From assembly GCA_033725935.1 (NCBI GenBank), contig MU867108.1, positions 1 through 64,000 on the forward strand: a DNA stretch of 64,000 nucleotides. Direction: 5' to 3'. This document shows positions 21,206-33,428 of the stretch, one piece after another. Below the pieces are notes generated by a model. It worked only from the letters and a program-made list of their open reading frames with translations, made no database searches and was not told the DNA's origin. The stretch comes from Cladorrhinum sp. PSN259 (lineage: Eukaryota; Ascomycota; Sordariomycetes; Sordariales; Podosporaceae). Position 1 is the stretch's first letter; every line of letters begins with the position of its first letter. Position numbers and translations under genes: made by a program.

Positions 21206-24200
21206 CTCTTCCTTTGCTCTCGAGAATAGTATCCGGCTTCTAATTAGCAATGGATCCCTCTGCGAGAGATATGACTTTTACGGGTGCAGTGTGAGCATGG
21301 CGACACCAGTACCTGCCAGTTACGTCTCTTTTCATGAACTTGAGTCGACACTGGGTCCCCGTGTTGTTAAGAGATGGAGAACAGCGACACACTAACAGGG
21401 CAGTGACAGACTTGTCCAAGATCCACAACAACATCATATCCATTGACAGGCTGCGAAACGACTACGGCGGGCCGCACGGATAGACGCCAGCGGCATATCT
21501 GTCTCACTGCGGCGGCTTCTTGCTGTTGAACACACATGCCGTGCTTGTGTTCCATATCTCAAGTCCCATGCGTTTAGGCGCAACCAATGCCGCGAGTGGT
21601 TCACAACGTCCGTCGAGCCTACACAGCAGAAAGTCGTGAAACGTCCAAATCATTGGAGGGACAAGGGGACCACGCAAAAAAAACTTGATACCGGAGTTTA
21701 AAGGTGCGGCACGGAAATATGCGGCCGGAGATTTGTGGATAGAACTTTCTTTATTCCTGGATGGTCTCAATATAACACGGCTGCGACTGAGAGCATTGTA
21801 CCACCACAAAATGACGGGCATGGACCGTCAAGAAGTCAAAGAACGTGCCTCTCATGATTACGGCCGGACGAGAACACCTGCGCGGATGGAACCGGGGACG
21901 TAGGTATTCCATGCAGCCTTCATTCCATGGGCCAGAGCACTGGAAGCAAACTACTCGAATTGCTCTCCAACCTATGGTCTTTTCGTCATACTACGGCGTT
22001 GGTTGCCAGCAGCTGTTCCACGATCCTGTACACCCGAGCCGCTTAAGTTGGCCTCGTGATCCCGATAGTCATTGACTCTTGAGCAAGGTGGGGGTAGGGG
22101 CGATAGGTCATACTAGCTTTGAGCACCATCCCGCGAGGAAAGCATCATACTGCGCAAGAAGCGTGTCTTTCCTTGCTCAACGGAAACTTGGTCTTTCTTT
22201 GACCCATGGCAGACTGCTACTTGGAGGAGGGTGCCATGCCCGGTCACCTGGATGTGCCGTATTCTAGGTCCGGAGAACTACTGACACCCCCAACTTGGCC
22301 AGCAACCCCGAGACAATGGACTCTACAAGCTACTACATGCTTCGGCTCGAGGTACTCAACTGCGCCCGCCCTGTGTCAGTGAAAAGGGGCCAAACTCAAC
22401 ACAACGAACCCAACCCGGACTCAATCCCTGAAGTACTCACCGCTGCCCGGCTTCAGAGCTGACAGGTCTGAGTTTGCCCCCAGCCTCCCCAACACTGACT
22501 GCGGCTCTGAGACTCTTGAGAGATGGCCGTCCATCGTTTACGCCCTCGCTTCCACCAAGCCATACTTGACGCTCGTGGCCAAAGTCGCAGCATGCATAAT
22601 CATGTTGATTCGACAGCGGGATTAGGTTGGCGGGCCGGCTGCGGCTGCGCACCATTCAAGACACAATCTTGGTTCAACTCCATGCCAAGCAGGAAGCCGA
22701 AAGTTAGCTGACATTTCCATCCTCCATGACCATGTCATCTCTCAATGATACACTATCAAACTCTGCAGCTACCTGGAAAAGCATTGATGACCTGTCAAAT
22801 ATCATCCTTTGGGAACGTGTACCGCATAACCACCCGTCCATCATGACCCTGCGACAAACGCGGCTTGCACCTCGGGGGCAAGACACTCTTGCGACATTGA
22901 TGGCATTGGCGAGTTCCAAATTGAGGCCCACAAAGTCAACTGTTCGGAATGGGCGCGCGTCATTTTCTGCTTGCATACCGCGCCATGAGTCGCTGTCGAA
23001 TCAGAGCTTGACAGATCATCGGCGGGTGGCTCGCACATGCACCCACCTTCCGTGAAAAGGTGCTGTATTTGATGCATTACATTCAGTGAGCGGGGCCTTC
23101 TCGGGGAGTGATGATCTTCCTCGATTGGAAAATGACGAACTCCAGATGGTGGTTGTCGTGGTCGACCATCTCTCGGTGGCCTCGGGTATCTTGAAGGAGC
23201 TTCCGTGTCACCCCACGTGACGCCACAGGGCGGACGAGGAAGAACGGAACGGGACGCCTGCAGAGTGCTACTGCACCGGCAACTCGGATTATGCGCCATT
23301 CTTCAAGAGCTCTCTGCCCGCAGCGGGGAGTCAGTTTTTAAGCAATCCAAGTCGGCGCTGGTGTTCGGAACAGAGCGCAATTATGGCGCACCGCTAATGT
23401 CGGATGCCGTGCTGACAGTTGACCTCGACCACTTCATGACACCGCTTCAACGGGTGTGCCATTGCCATTGCAGAAGAACAAGGGTCACGAATCGCCCTAC
23501 CTGCGCCCAAACAGCCGCGCAACAGGACTACGTCGCGCTTTTCTACCTAAAATGAAGAATAGGCAAGAATCCCGAAGTCCAACAAGCTCCGTCGTCGTTG
23601 ATGGGGCTGGAAAGTCCTCGAAAACAAACTGGCTTACAGCTGTTTGGGACTTACCTGAATTCCCTGCCCAACTCTGATGACACCAGTAATGGTCCCGGCC
23701 GGAACCCAAGGCTCGATAAGCCGGTTACTACTTCACAGTCCTGCATTCAGCAGAACGCTAACCTTCATGCCTTGTCGGTATCCTTTCACGTCATCAATAA
23801 CAAGACATTGATTTGGAAGGAAAATGACAACAACCATGGACAAAAAAAGACGGAAGAGAACCACAGTAGGTGTTAGTGGAAAACAGGGCCAGTTGCTTTG
23901 CAGTGCAACCGCTGAGACAGCCGAACCACAGCGCTGTAACACATGGCCCACCTACCTAGTTTGGTGTTCGATCCAATCTCGATCAGGCGGGCCATACCGA
24001 TGGACCGGGGTCCCCCCGCCAAACTCTGACTTGATAAAGGTTCCGGGAAACCGGTCGGAGCAATCAGAACATGAGCAACACCTCCAACAATTCTCTGCGC
24101 AGCGTTGCCTCTTTTCTAGTTGCTTCATGCAGCCTGTGGGTGATGTGATAATCTTGACCACCTTGACATCTTGGCCCAACCACATGAGCTAGCCTCCTGC

Positions 24201-27200
24201 AGGAGCCTGAGTGGGAGCCGGACATCCCGCATTTGTTGTTTTCGCGGGGACAGTTCATCAGGCAAGCTGAAATTCTCAAGGACTTTCCCCATTCCGAGTC
24301 AAGCCGAGGGTTGCCTGCATGGACTATTGTCTGCTGTCCGAGACGGAGATGACGCCTTCCTCTGCGACCCCGTTTATGGCAATTGTCTGCGTCCAGCACA
24401 AGGGTCCCCGCCGCAGTTAGCGCAGGGAAATGATAGACAGGATGGTGAAAGAAATAATTATGAGCTGGTAGTACTTTCCAGCAGCGTTTCATGTTACAAC
24501 GCAAGTGTGAAGAGGAGGTATCTGCATGATATTGCACCAAAAGCACAAGGCCGCATGGAGGCCGGTTTCGTTGTACGAATCAGCACTCTAGACATTGGAC
24601 AAACGGCAGGATTTGTGACGACCGCGCATCCCAGACTTGGATAAGACTCCGGGTATCAACGTTTTCTTCCCTTTGGTCCAATTTTAGCGCTCCTAGTCAT
24701 GTAGACCCGCTATGGCTTGCTCATAACAGGACATCACGAGCTATCAGTCCTCCGTCAAAGCCGCAAAGCGGATGATACCGGCGGGGCATGGTGTATCCTT
24801 TGGGAAAGTGCTGGTAGTATCCGGCTCTCTTTCTAACAATCGGCAAGTCGGCGATTCAAGGGCTTACACCTTCTCCATTACTTCAATGATTGACAAGCCC
24901 TCGTTTCCCCTTGTCAAACCAATACCGCAGATGCAGGTAGTATGCATGGATCACACAAACTTGACATTTTTTCAGGCAAAATTTGGGCTTTGCTTCTCAT
25001 CCGCTTTCCGTTGGGGGCACGCGTTTGTTCTCTGAATGAAGCGAGGGTCAGCAAATGAGCTTTTGGGAGAGTTTGACGGATTAGAAAGGACAGAGATATG
25101 TCTATCTTGGCTGTGATTCCGCGACTGCATACGGCTATAGACGACATGTACATGTATCACGCTACTGGGCCGCGTGGGGGTTGACATTTCCCTCATTCAT
25201 TGCCAAACAGGGCAGGTAGCTGTCAAATGACGACTTTGCGAGACAGTAGCACGGCTCTTGCCTGCAAATCCTTCTGTCAACTTCCTTGTCCCGCCACTCT
25301 TTTCGCAGCAATCTATGTGTGTTCATTGGAATCAGCAGAGTTTGACACCTCTGGGATGATTCCTCACTCGTCACTCATGATCACCCCCGGTTTCTCTGAG
25401 CCGGCTAAAACCACAGCCTGCTGCTGTTTTGGCAGTGGCTCGGCCGCGGTGGCAGCCATGACAGTGCAGGATACTTTCATCTGCGTCATGGCAGAGGTCT
25501 CCAAGCTTGGTCGTTCATTAACGATGAAGGGCTTATGCGGACTGTCAAATCAGGATGATATCGTGTGCTGACTGAGTTCCACCTGCCGACATCTCAGGGT
25601 TACATTGGGCGAGACAATCCCAGGCACTGGTCGTCTTAATTGACTGGTAGTAAGATCACGAGCTGGATATTGCTGCGCACCCACCCGCCATAAACTCTTA
25701 AATCCACTGTGCCGTCGTTGTGCTTTGGACCCTGTCAAGTTCCAACAAAGCTCTTACGATATTTTTTCCTTGGAAATTGCCCCACCATCCCTTCATCCTC
25801 CCTCTGGGTGATGGCCTTACATAGTGATGGGCAAGCCGGCCTTTGCCGGTCGACTTTGACAACCACGGGCCCTGGTAACAGCAGGCGAGACGGTTTACAC
25901 CGCGAAAGGACGAATTAGACTTGACCGAGAGCGACCTCGATTTTCAAGTGCACTTGCTAGCGATGTCAGCGGACGTTGAGCCTGAATAAGACAATTTGAA
26001 CCAACGAAAAGAGGCTTGCATTTCACAACCGTGGCAGGCACCTACTAGAGTCACAGTTCGATCAGGGAGGTCACGAACTGCAATCCAACGAATCCCTGTC
26101 AATTCTTCGACCCACCACCCTTTTGTCTCACGAGCTTCAAATTATCTGATTGGTTACCACTCTGCCGGTACCGTCCGTGCGTCTTCCGCTCCTTCAAATT
26201 TCCAAATTTGTCCTTCCGCTGTTCTTTGTTCACACCCCACCACCATCACCATCAGTGATGATTCAAGATTCAAGTCCCATGCATTCGCACATTGTAATCA
26301 TCTATATGTTCTTGACTACCGGTCCAAGCGCAAACTTTATCGGTAAGAAACCCGAAGTTTGAGCAATATCATGAGCGCGCCTCGGGCGCTTAGATCGTGA
26401 GTCGAATGCAACTTCTGTCGGCAGTCAAGCATCTAGTGAGCTGCCGGCTAATTCGCAGGCTATGTCTTACTGCGGCCGTGATGGGATGGACAGAATATGA
26501 CAACGGCACGGCGGCATGGCGCTCAAGTCATTGGAACAGAAGACGACGCACGCTCGCCCACCTTTGCTGCGTGCACAGTGTCTCAGAGTCACCGTAGGTA
26601 TGTCTCACCGAGTCAAAGCCCACGTGGTATGAGAGACATTTCTGCGGTGTCTCTCCACATCAGAATTGCGGTCGCCCTGTGTTCAGAGCCAGCGACTTTC
26701 CAGACCACCGACGATGACGATCAGAAATATCTCGACCACGATTCTCTGTCATGGCGTTTCGGGGGGCCAGTATTCTCAAAATCTCATCGGTCCACCTTCC
26801 GAAAGCTCTTTAGTCCACATTTCGCCGGTCTGGGCGGTCAAAATTGGGATTGAAGCCACGTATTAGTCTCCCGAATTGCTTCTCTCCCTCGGTACGATCG
26901 GAGCCGACGCGCCTCTTAGATCGCGTCAACGTTCCCGACAATCTGGATAGGATTCTGCAGAGATTTCCAAGACGGTCACACGGCATTGCAATTTGGGGGC
27001 CTTAGTCGGGACCTTTTTCTGGTTTCAATTGTGACGGTGGCTTGCAGAAAGGAGAGTCATTGAGCTTCACTGAATCGTCAAGAACCATAGTGCTGTGATA
27101 CTGCTGGTTGTAGCTTCAAGATGGCGTCGGACGGATGTTGGAATCGGGGGCGGGAGGCCGAAGCTCGCCCTGGTGTGGGTGGGTGACACGATCTAGAATA

Positions 27201-30200
27201 CTCGAATGCAATGCTGTTGCGATTTCGACTTTTCAGCGCCAGCCTTTTTGCGCTGCTGCGAATATCAGGTCATTTCTGATCTGACGCGTCGGCCGGTGGC
27301 TTTTGCACTCGAAAATCTGTGCATCTTTCTCCGTCTTCAACTGCGTCACTCACCACCACCCCTCATCTCAACAATCTTCCCGCTTTCTGCAGTTTTGCCG
27401 TTTCTGCGCATCTTCTCGAAACAATTCCGGGTTGCACGAGCGGGGAAGTGTCAGAAACAATGGGATGGTAGATATGTATTATGCACCTCGAAGCGAGATT
27501 TTCGGCTCGTGGTGATTTTCCACATGCAGCTATCCTGGATGCAATGAAGCTGAGACAAAGAGTTGACGACTCGTTGTAGCACCATCCCCTGTCCATGTCT
27601 CTCTGCAGCAAACAGCCATGTTGTAAGTTGCATGGCGAGCAGGGTGTTACCTGGAATTCAAACCAGAGCCTGGACACTCTTGCGAATGAAAGGCAGCTCC
27701 GTTACGGATTTGGAGGGACTGTAGTATTGTGCGGTACTTGTGGCGAGGCGTGCGGGAGGGACAGTGCAGCAACGGCGTGGCATCCACCCGCGCAGTGCCG
27801 CCCTTGATATCGAGATTGAATTCTGGGGGCGGCGCGGGGAGATCATCAGCATCCTGTTCTCGGCTCACATTCTGGTGCCTCTTGCGGCACAATCGGCCAA
27901 AGGAGACAATATATCTTTCATCCGAAACTGTGCACGCGTTGAGCTCCTCGCCGCAGAACTGCGATCTAGCGCTTGACCATGACACGTCACGTCCTCATGT
28001 CAAAGCATCACGACTCGCATTTAAGGCCAGTGTTATCTCCAATGGATGATCCCTTCCGTCAATATGCGTTAAACCCTGGACGTGTCATTGTGTCCAAGCT
28101 ATTTCATTTAAACTTGGCAGCCACATGGCTTTCGTGGAGAAAATGGAAGGGACTAGATTACACGGGCTGCGTGTCTGAGAGACAGGGAGAGCGGAGAGAT
28201 ATGTGATGGGAAAAACGTCCCATGTTTCTGTCGAAACATCTAAACGCCCGGTTCCCTATCTCAGTTTGGTAATATGTCTCGGGAATGGCACTCTGATTCA
28301 CTCGAACTTGATTGCTTTGGCGTCCCAGGAAATGTGATCTGGAAAGAAAACCAGGGCTAGAAAATCGAAACCGGGGTTGGGCTTGATTCTGGAGATGCGC
28401 CACAAATCCAAAATGGTACCCTATCCTGGTCATCCTTCCGCCAAAAGACTCGAAGGCGGGCATTGAATGACATTCAAGGTTTCCTCAGCTTTGAAGGAAC
28501 AGTAAAGAAAGGGACGCGGCCTTTCTCCCTGTAACCAGCCATTGTTCCGGTATCGCTCTTGCTCTCTGAAGCGCCCTCAACCGTGTGCCCCCCTTCCATG
28601 CCAGGTCATCACCGCTTCATGGTACGACAGTGACGAAAGACTTGCCATGCTGCGGCTTGCCCTAGAAGACTTGGGGGAGCATCGAGCCCTCTAAGCTTAA
28701 TTCGGAGCTTATGCCTTGCAGGTTGACTCTTTCGAGTTCCGCTCAATTATGACGAGAACTGAACCACCCAAGCACTTTAAATTGCGCTAAAGGTTGGGGC
28801 CAATTTTTTGACAGGAAATACAGACGTCTGTCGTTATGGAGGGGATGCAAGTGATCAAGATTACAAAGAGCATGGCACCCAGGAGCTACATCCCATCTTA
28901 GACTGCGGCTCGATCCTCGGTATTTCTCTTTTCAGTTGGGGATCGGACAGAGGATTGGCGGCACAAGTTTCTGTTCTGGGATTTCGTCCATGTGCATGTG
29001 GACGACCACAGTTCGGCGAAGGTTCGGAGAGGGACTCCATTCAGCAACACAGGACAGGGCAGTGAGAGTAGGAGGAGACCGGGAAGCAGACAGAAAGGGG
29101 TGTTTTTGTGTTACCGGCTAGAGAAGAGGAGTATCTCTGTTGAACACACAGACATACGGGATACGGCTTCTTCCGCGCAAGAAATATAACCCCAGGTTCA
29201 TCATCGCAGGGAGCAACGAGAAAGAGAAGATACTGTCAAGAACTGTGATCAAGTACGACAAGCCAAAAAAGGAAACCGATTCGTCCGCAGTCATACGTAC
29301 AGAACATCTAAGCAATATCTACCCTATCAATCTCTGAGCCCAGAGGACCGCCGCCCGGAATCCTCCACTACTCCCTTCCTCCTCCCGGTTGTGGCACCTT
29401 AGTTTCTGGCAGCATGACAATCTTTCCCTTCGGCTGAAGATGTGTCAACTGTCAAGTCAGTGTCGATCACCATTGCAACTTCTGGTTCCAGCCCTGACGT
29501 CTCTTGGATGAAATACCACGCCTTTTACTTCATGCATAAGAAGAGCTCAGCCAAGTGAAGATCAAGTTCCAAGGGTCCGGAGATAGTAAAGCTAGTAGGA
29601 CGGAACAAGGGGAAGCCGTTCTACACTATTGAAACTAAAAAATGACAAGAAAAAAGATAGGGAAAAAAATCGCAAATCAAGTTCCCGTACCATCCACCCA
29701 TACCATATGCAGAAAGCATCAACCAACAATAACCCCTGTCATCCATCATGAACGGGATGGATGTATTGTATGCCCCCTGACCAACCAACCCCTGTTCCCT
29801 GTTCCAAGTTCCCTGTTCCTTGCCTTGCCGTGTGCCCCCCTCCCCTTCACAAAGCCCGAACTGCACTTTGATAGCTGCAAAAAACCCGCGGCACCAGAGA
29901 AAAAAAGAAGAAAGAAAAAAACAGAATGTTGACAACCATCAGAAAACCTAGACCCCCGGGTTTCGTCGATCAATGATTTTCCATTTCCTCTTTTTTTCGC
30001 CCTTTCAGGTTGTGTCCCACTACACCCTCTTTTTATGTACAGTACATGACATCAAAAAAGCTGTTCAAACTTTTTGTTGTTGGATGGATTTCGTTTTTTA
30101 CCCCGCGAAAAGCCGGGGTCTCTCTCTCTCCTTCCTTCCCCTCCCTCCATCCCTACCTCCCTACCTCCCCTTTTGAGGAAGAGGTATGTAAATACACAAG

Positions 30201-30382
30201 TTTATTTCTGTTGAAAGAAAAGTTTTGCAAAAAGTCGTGTGAGAAATGGGGGTCATGTACAGTAAGTAAATGGATGAACAATGCTAAAAGTTGGCCTTTT
30301 TTTTTTCTTTCTCCTTTTTTGTATAAAAAATCTTTTATTGTGAAAACTAACTATGATGGTATTTGTTGTTGGAATAAAAATG

Positions 30383-30430
30383 AAAATAAAATAAAATAAA
30401 ATAAAATAACAATAAATAAAATAAAATAAG
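30383..30430. repeat. (AAAAT)n microsatellite
   Basis: An imperfect tandem array of AAAAT/AAATA units covers about 48 bp, interrupted once by ACAATAAAT. It lies 0.65 kb downstream of the forkhead stop codon. Confidence 0.85.
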
Positions 30431-30623
30431 TAAAATGCTGCTGTTGTGCGTTCCCAACTCCCGGGAGTCCCTTACGAGATCGTACATGGAGTGAGTACTC
30501 ATGTAGGTAATCGGAGGGGTGGAGGGGGAGGGGGATTGCCAGGTATTTCTTTTACATCGTATTGATACATAAAATTACATACATTAAACTCCCATCCCCC
30601 CAAAAGATTTTTTCAGAGGGACC

Positions 30624-30647
30624 AAAAAAAAAAAAAAAAAAAAAAAA
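30624..30647. repeat. A24 homopolymer
   Basis: Twenty-four consecutive A residues on plus (T-run on the forkhead sense strand), 0.4 kb 3' of the forkhead stop. A second run of about 16 A lies near 31050-31066. Length may be inaccurate because of sequencing slippage. Confidence 0.85.
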
Positions 30648-31079
30648 GGAAAAGCAAATGACATGACAAAAGGAAATGATGATGATGAGACCGCAGAAAG
30701 AAAAAAAAAGGATATTAAGCTTCCCCCAAGGTTATGCGTGTGAACATTCCTGTCTCGCTTTTTGTCTCTCCTCTCAATGTGGGACTGTAAACCGATGTTG
30801 ATGAATGCTCTCTGATAATAAGAACGTGGTAAATTTGTGTGTGCGGATAAGTTGGGTAAGTGGGTAGATAAGTTTGTTTGTTTTTGTTGTGGACAAGTTT
30901 TAAAAAGGTCATTGTATGTATGTACTTTTTTTTCTCTTTTTTTTTTTTCCCCTAGAACCCCCAAAAAAGGTAGAAGAAAGTCGAAGAAAAGAAAAGCCAG
31001 ATTTTTTCTCCTTCCCACCAATCCAATCCCAGTTTTAGTATTTTGGAGGAAAAAAAAAAAAAAAAGAGAGAGAAAGAGA

Positions 31080-33428
31080 TTAATACTGATACGCCGCACC
31101 ACCATTACCATCACCCCCTCTTCCCTCCACGCTAGTTGTTGTTGTTGTTATTGTTGCACTAGGAATACTAGAAGTTGATGTTGTTGCTGTCGTTCCCCAT
31201 CTGAACTGGTCCGCTACAACGTCATCGTAGACGCCTACGGGCATTGAGTAGGCGGATAAATCACTTGTTGCACCAGCAGAAGTACTGGGGTAATAAACAT
31301 GCGCAGGTTCAGGCGTGATGGCAGGCTCCCCCGCACCCTCCGCCACCGTGACGATGCTCGGTTGTCTGCCCGTTTGTGTTTGAGAAGGGAACAGGGCAGG
31401 GTCAGTGGCCGCCGTAAAGTCTTGGTGGTGATGTGTTGCTGCTCCATAGTCGAGACCAATTTGTAGACGGTCAGTCTCCAAGAGATGGGGTTGGAAGACC
31501 CCTACCCCCACCCCAGCTGCCGATGCTGCTGTTGCGTAGGGGTTATACTGCTCGGGTAGCATTTGGTAGAATCTTTGCTGTTGCTGCTGTTGATGATGAT
31601 GATGAGGAGGATGAGGGGAGGAAAAATGTCCATAATGTTGTGTTATTTGTTGGTGGATATGTGGATTACCGCGGAGAGGGTTGTTCCCTGGACGGGAGGA
31701 ACTCCTGATCCGACCGGAGAGTGTACCCATCATTGCTGAGTGATGGTGGCCGCCTGGGTGGGACTTTCCACGGCTCGAAGAGGATGCACGTCTTGGAAAC
31801 ATGGTCTCAGTGCCTCGCGAGTGGGGATAACTTCTGTATGTGTAAGAAGAGGCGGATGAGTTACGGGATATGGATGAGCCTGGAGAGGAAGTACCGCGCC
31901 GGCCGGCTAACCCCCCGGAAAGACTTGGGTTGGCACCGTTGGTGCAAGAGTTTCCCTTTCGATAGCGGGTTGTGCTTTGCACGCCGTGGGTGATGGCCCA
32001 ATCTTGGAGGAACCATTCTGTTGACTTTTTGGACTCTGCAGTTGTCGTGGAAGTTGAGGAAGCGGCGGTTGCGGCGGTTGTTAGGTGGATTCTGGGAGAG
32101 GAGGAGCCTCCGTTGGCTTCTGCGGCTGTGCCAGTGGTGGAACTATTCTCGTCTTTGCTGGTGCTTGATCTGCGTTCACGTTTGGTGAATGCCTGGGAGA
32201 AAGAGGCGTCATGGTTAGTTTAGCCAAGACTCACAAAAGAAATGTATTATGGGTAATTGTGCGTGGAATAACAAACCTGGTTCATGCTGAGATTGTGTCG
32301 GATGCTGTTCTGCCAACCCTTGCTGTCATCTTTACCCTTGTCCGTGTTCTCGCGGAACCATTGGTAAATCTCCTGTAGCGTCATTGCGTGGCTTGGCTTG
32401 CTCATGAAGGCCCGGTAGATGAGTTTGGCGTAGGGTTCCTCCCCCTTGTTGTTCCCGTTCAAGCTCAAGCTGGAGGAGGGTGCGCCACCCCCGCTGGCTG
32501 GGCTCGGCGCCGTGCTGTTTAGTTGGCTGTGGCTGTCGGCTCCCGGTAAGGAATCTTTTGTTGACTGAGCCGCCGACAGGTCGTCGGTCGTTCCGGATGC
32601 AGGTGATGGGCTTAGCATGTCTTCCTCCAACTTGAACCCGAGCGACGTGCTGCACGGTGATAAGGCGCGCATGCTTTCGGGCGTTGGGACTCCGCCGCCA
32701 TCGTCCGGTAGCGGGTATTGGCTTGTTGTTGTCGTTGCCGTCTGGTACGGTTCCGTCTGGCTTCTGCCGAGAAGGAAACCGGCTCCTTCTGATCCGTCAA
32801 AGCTGTGTATCGGCGTGTAGGCAAGACTATCTGCAGGGAAAGATGTCACGGGCATGGTATTTGGGTCTTGTACGAAGCTTTCTCTTAGCTGAAAGGAGGG
32901 AATGTGCGAGTTATGTCTTGGAAAATGATCCCACGATACTGATCGTACATGATGCTCTGGCGCACTCCAGGCATTGGTACGCGGCGAGGTCCCCGAGCCA
33001 CCGTCTTGCAGCGGCAGACCATGGATGGCAGGAGAGCTGTGAAGTGCGTAATTGTCAAAGTCATCGCTACCTGCCTGTGATCCGACTGAAGCTGTCCACA
33101 TCGAGTCTTCTTGAGGTTGCGTCGAGAGATAATCCCGTTGAAGGTCCGATTCGTTACTCTGTAGACCGTCCATTCCCACTGCTAGTTGGCGATCGAGATG
33201 GCCTGGACCGTGAGATATGCTCGTCCGTGTTACTTGTGGTGGTGACGCTGTCGGGTAGATTGCTGCCAGACTTGTATGCCGCGGCATGGTGGAGGATGTT
33301 TGTGCTGTCGAAGGATGCGTTGGATTGTTACTTAGCTCTGGTTCCATTGCCAGGGCTTGAGACGTCGTTCCAAAGGTAGATGAGAATGATTCTTGGTCTT
33401 TTGTTCGATAGACTGCGTACAATGTCAT
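31080..33428 (-). CDS. Forkhead-domain transcription factor
   Basis: Two exons, 33428-32277 and 32192-31080, joined across an 84-nt intron (GTTTGT...CTCCCAG, phase 0), give 754 aa. The forkhead DNA-binding domain begins at about residue 330 (EEPYAKLIYRAFMS) and contains TLQEIYQWFREN and the recognition helix GWQNSIRHNLSMNQ. The intron falls just after that helix; exon 2 continues AFTKRERR, and further on KKSTEWFLQDWAI and GVQSTTRYRKG, also known from fungal forkhead proteins. The N-terminal 330 residues are Ser/Thr/Pro-rich, and the C-terminus has His/Gln runs and Thr/Ser tracts. The start is uncertain: ATG at 33428, or 33347 (727 aa), or a missed upstream exon. It is probably a nuclear regulator of development or cell cycle; target genes are unknown. 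Confidence 0.85.

Larger units (their letters stand above)
21206..31079. other. 9.9-kb gene-free interval between convergent genes
   Basis: NEJ1 ends at 21205 on plus and the forkhead gene ends at 31080 on minus, so this interval is not an obvious promoter. The longest open frames are about 160 codons and occur antisense to one another, as expected by chance. I recognise no protein, transposase, reverse transcriptase, tRNA or terminal repeat. Most of it is of ordinary base composition rather than AT-rich, so it does not look like RIP-degraded transposon. Only the last 1.5 kb (29.6-31.1 kb) is rich in A/T homopolymers and (AAAAT)n. It may hold non-coding transcription. Confidence 0.55.

Noticed and set aside
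24064..24644. Overlapping open frames of about 157-160 codons on both strands in the gene-free interval
   Set aside because: They lie antisense to each other, have no recognisable domain and are of a length expected by chance at this base composition.
21206..29600. RIP-degraded transposon explanation for the gene-free interval
   Set aside because: Base composition is close to that of the genes by eye and no transposon protein remnants or terminal repeats were found; a computed RIP index would settle it.
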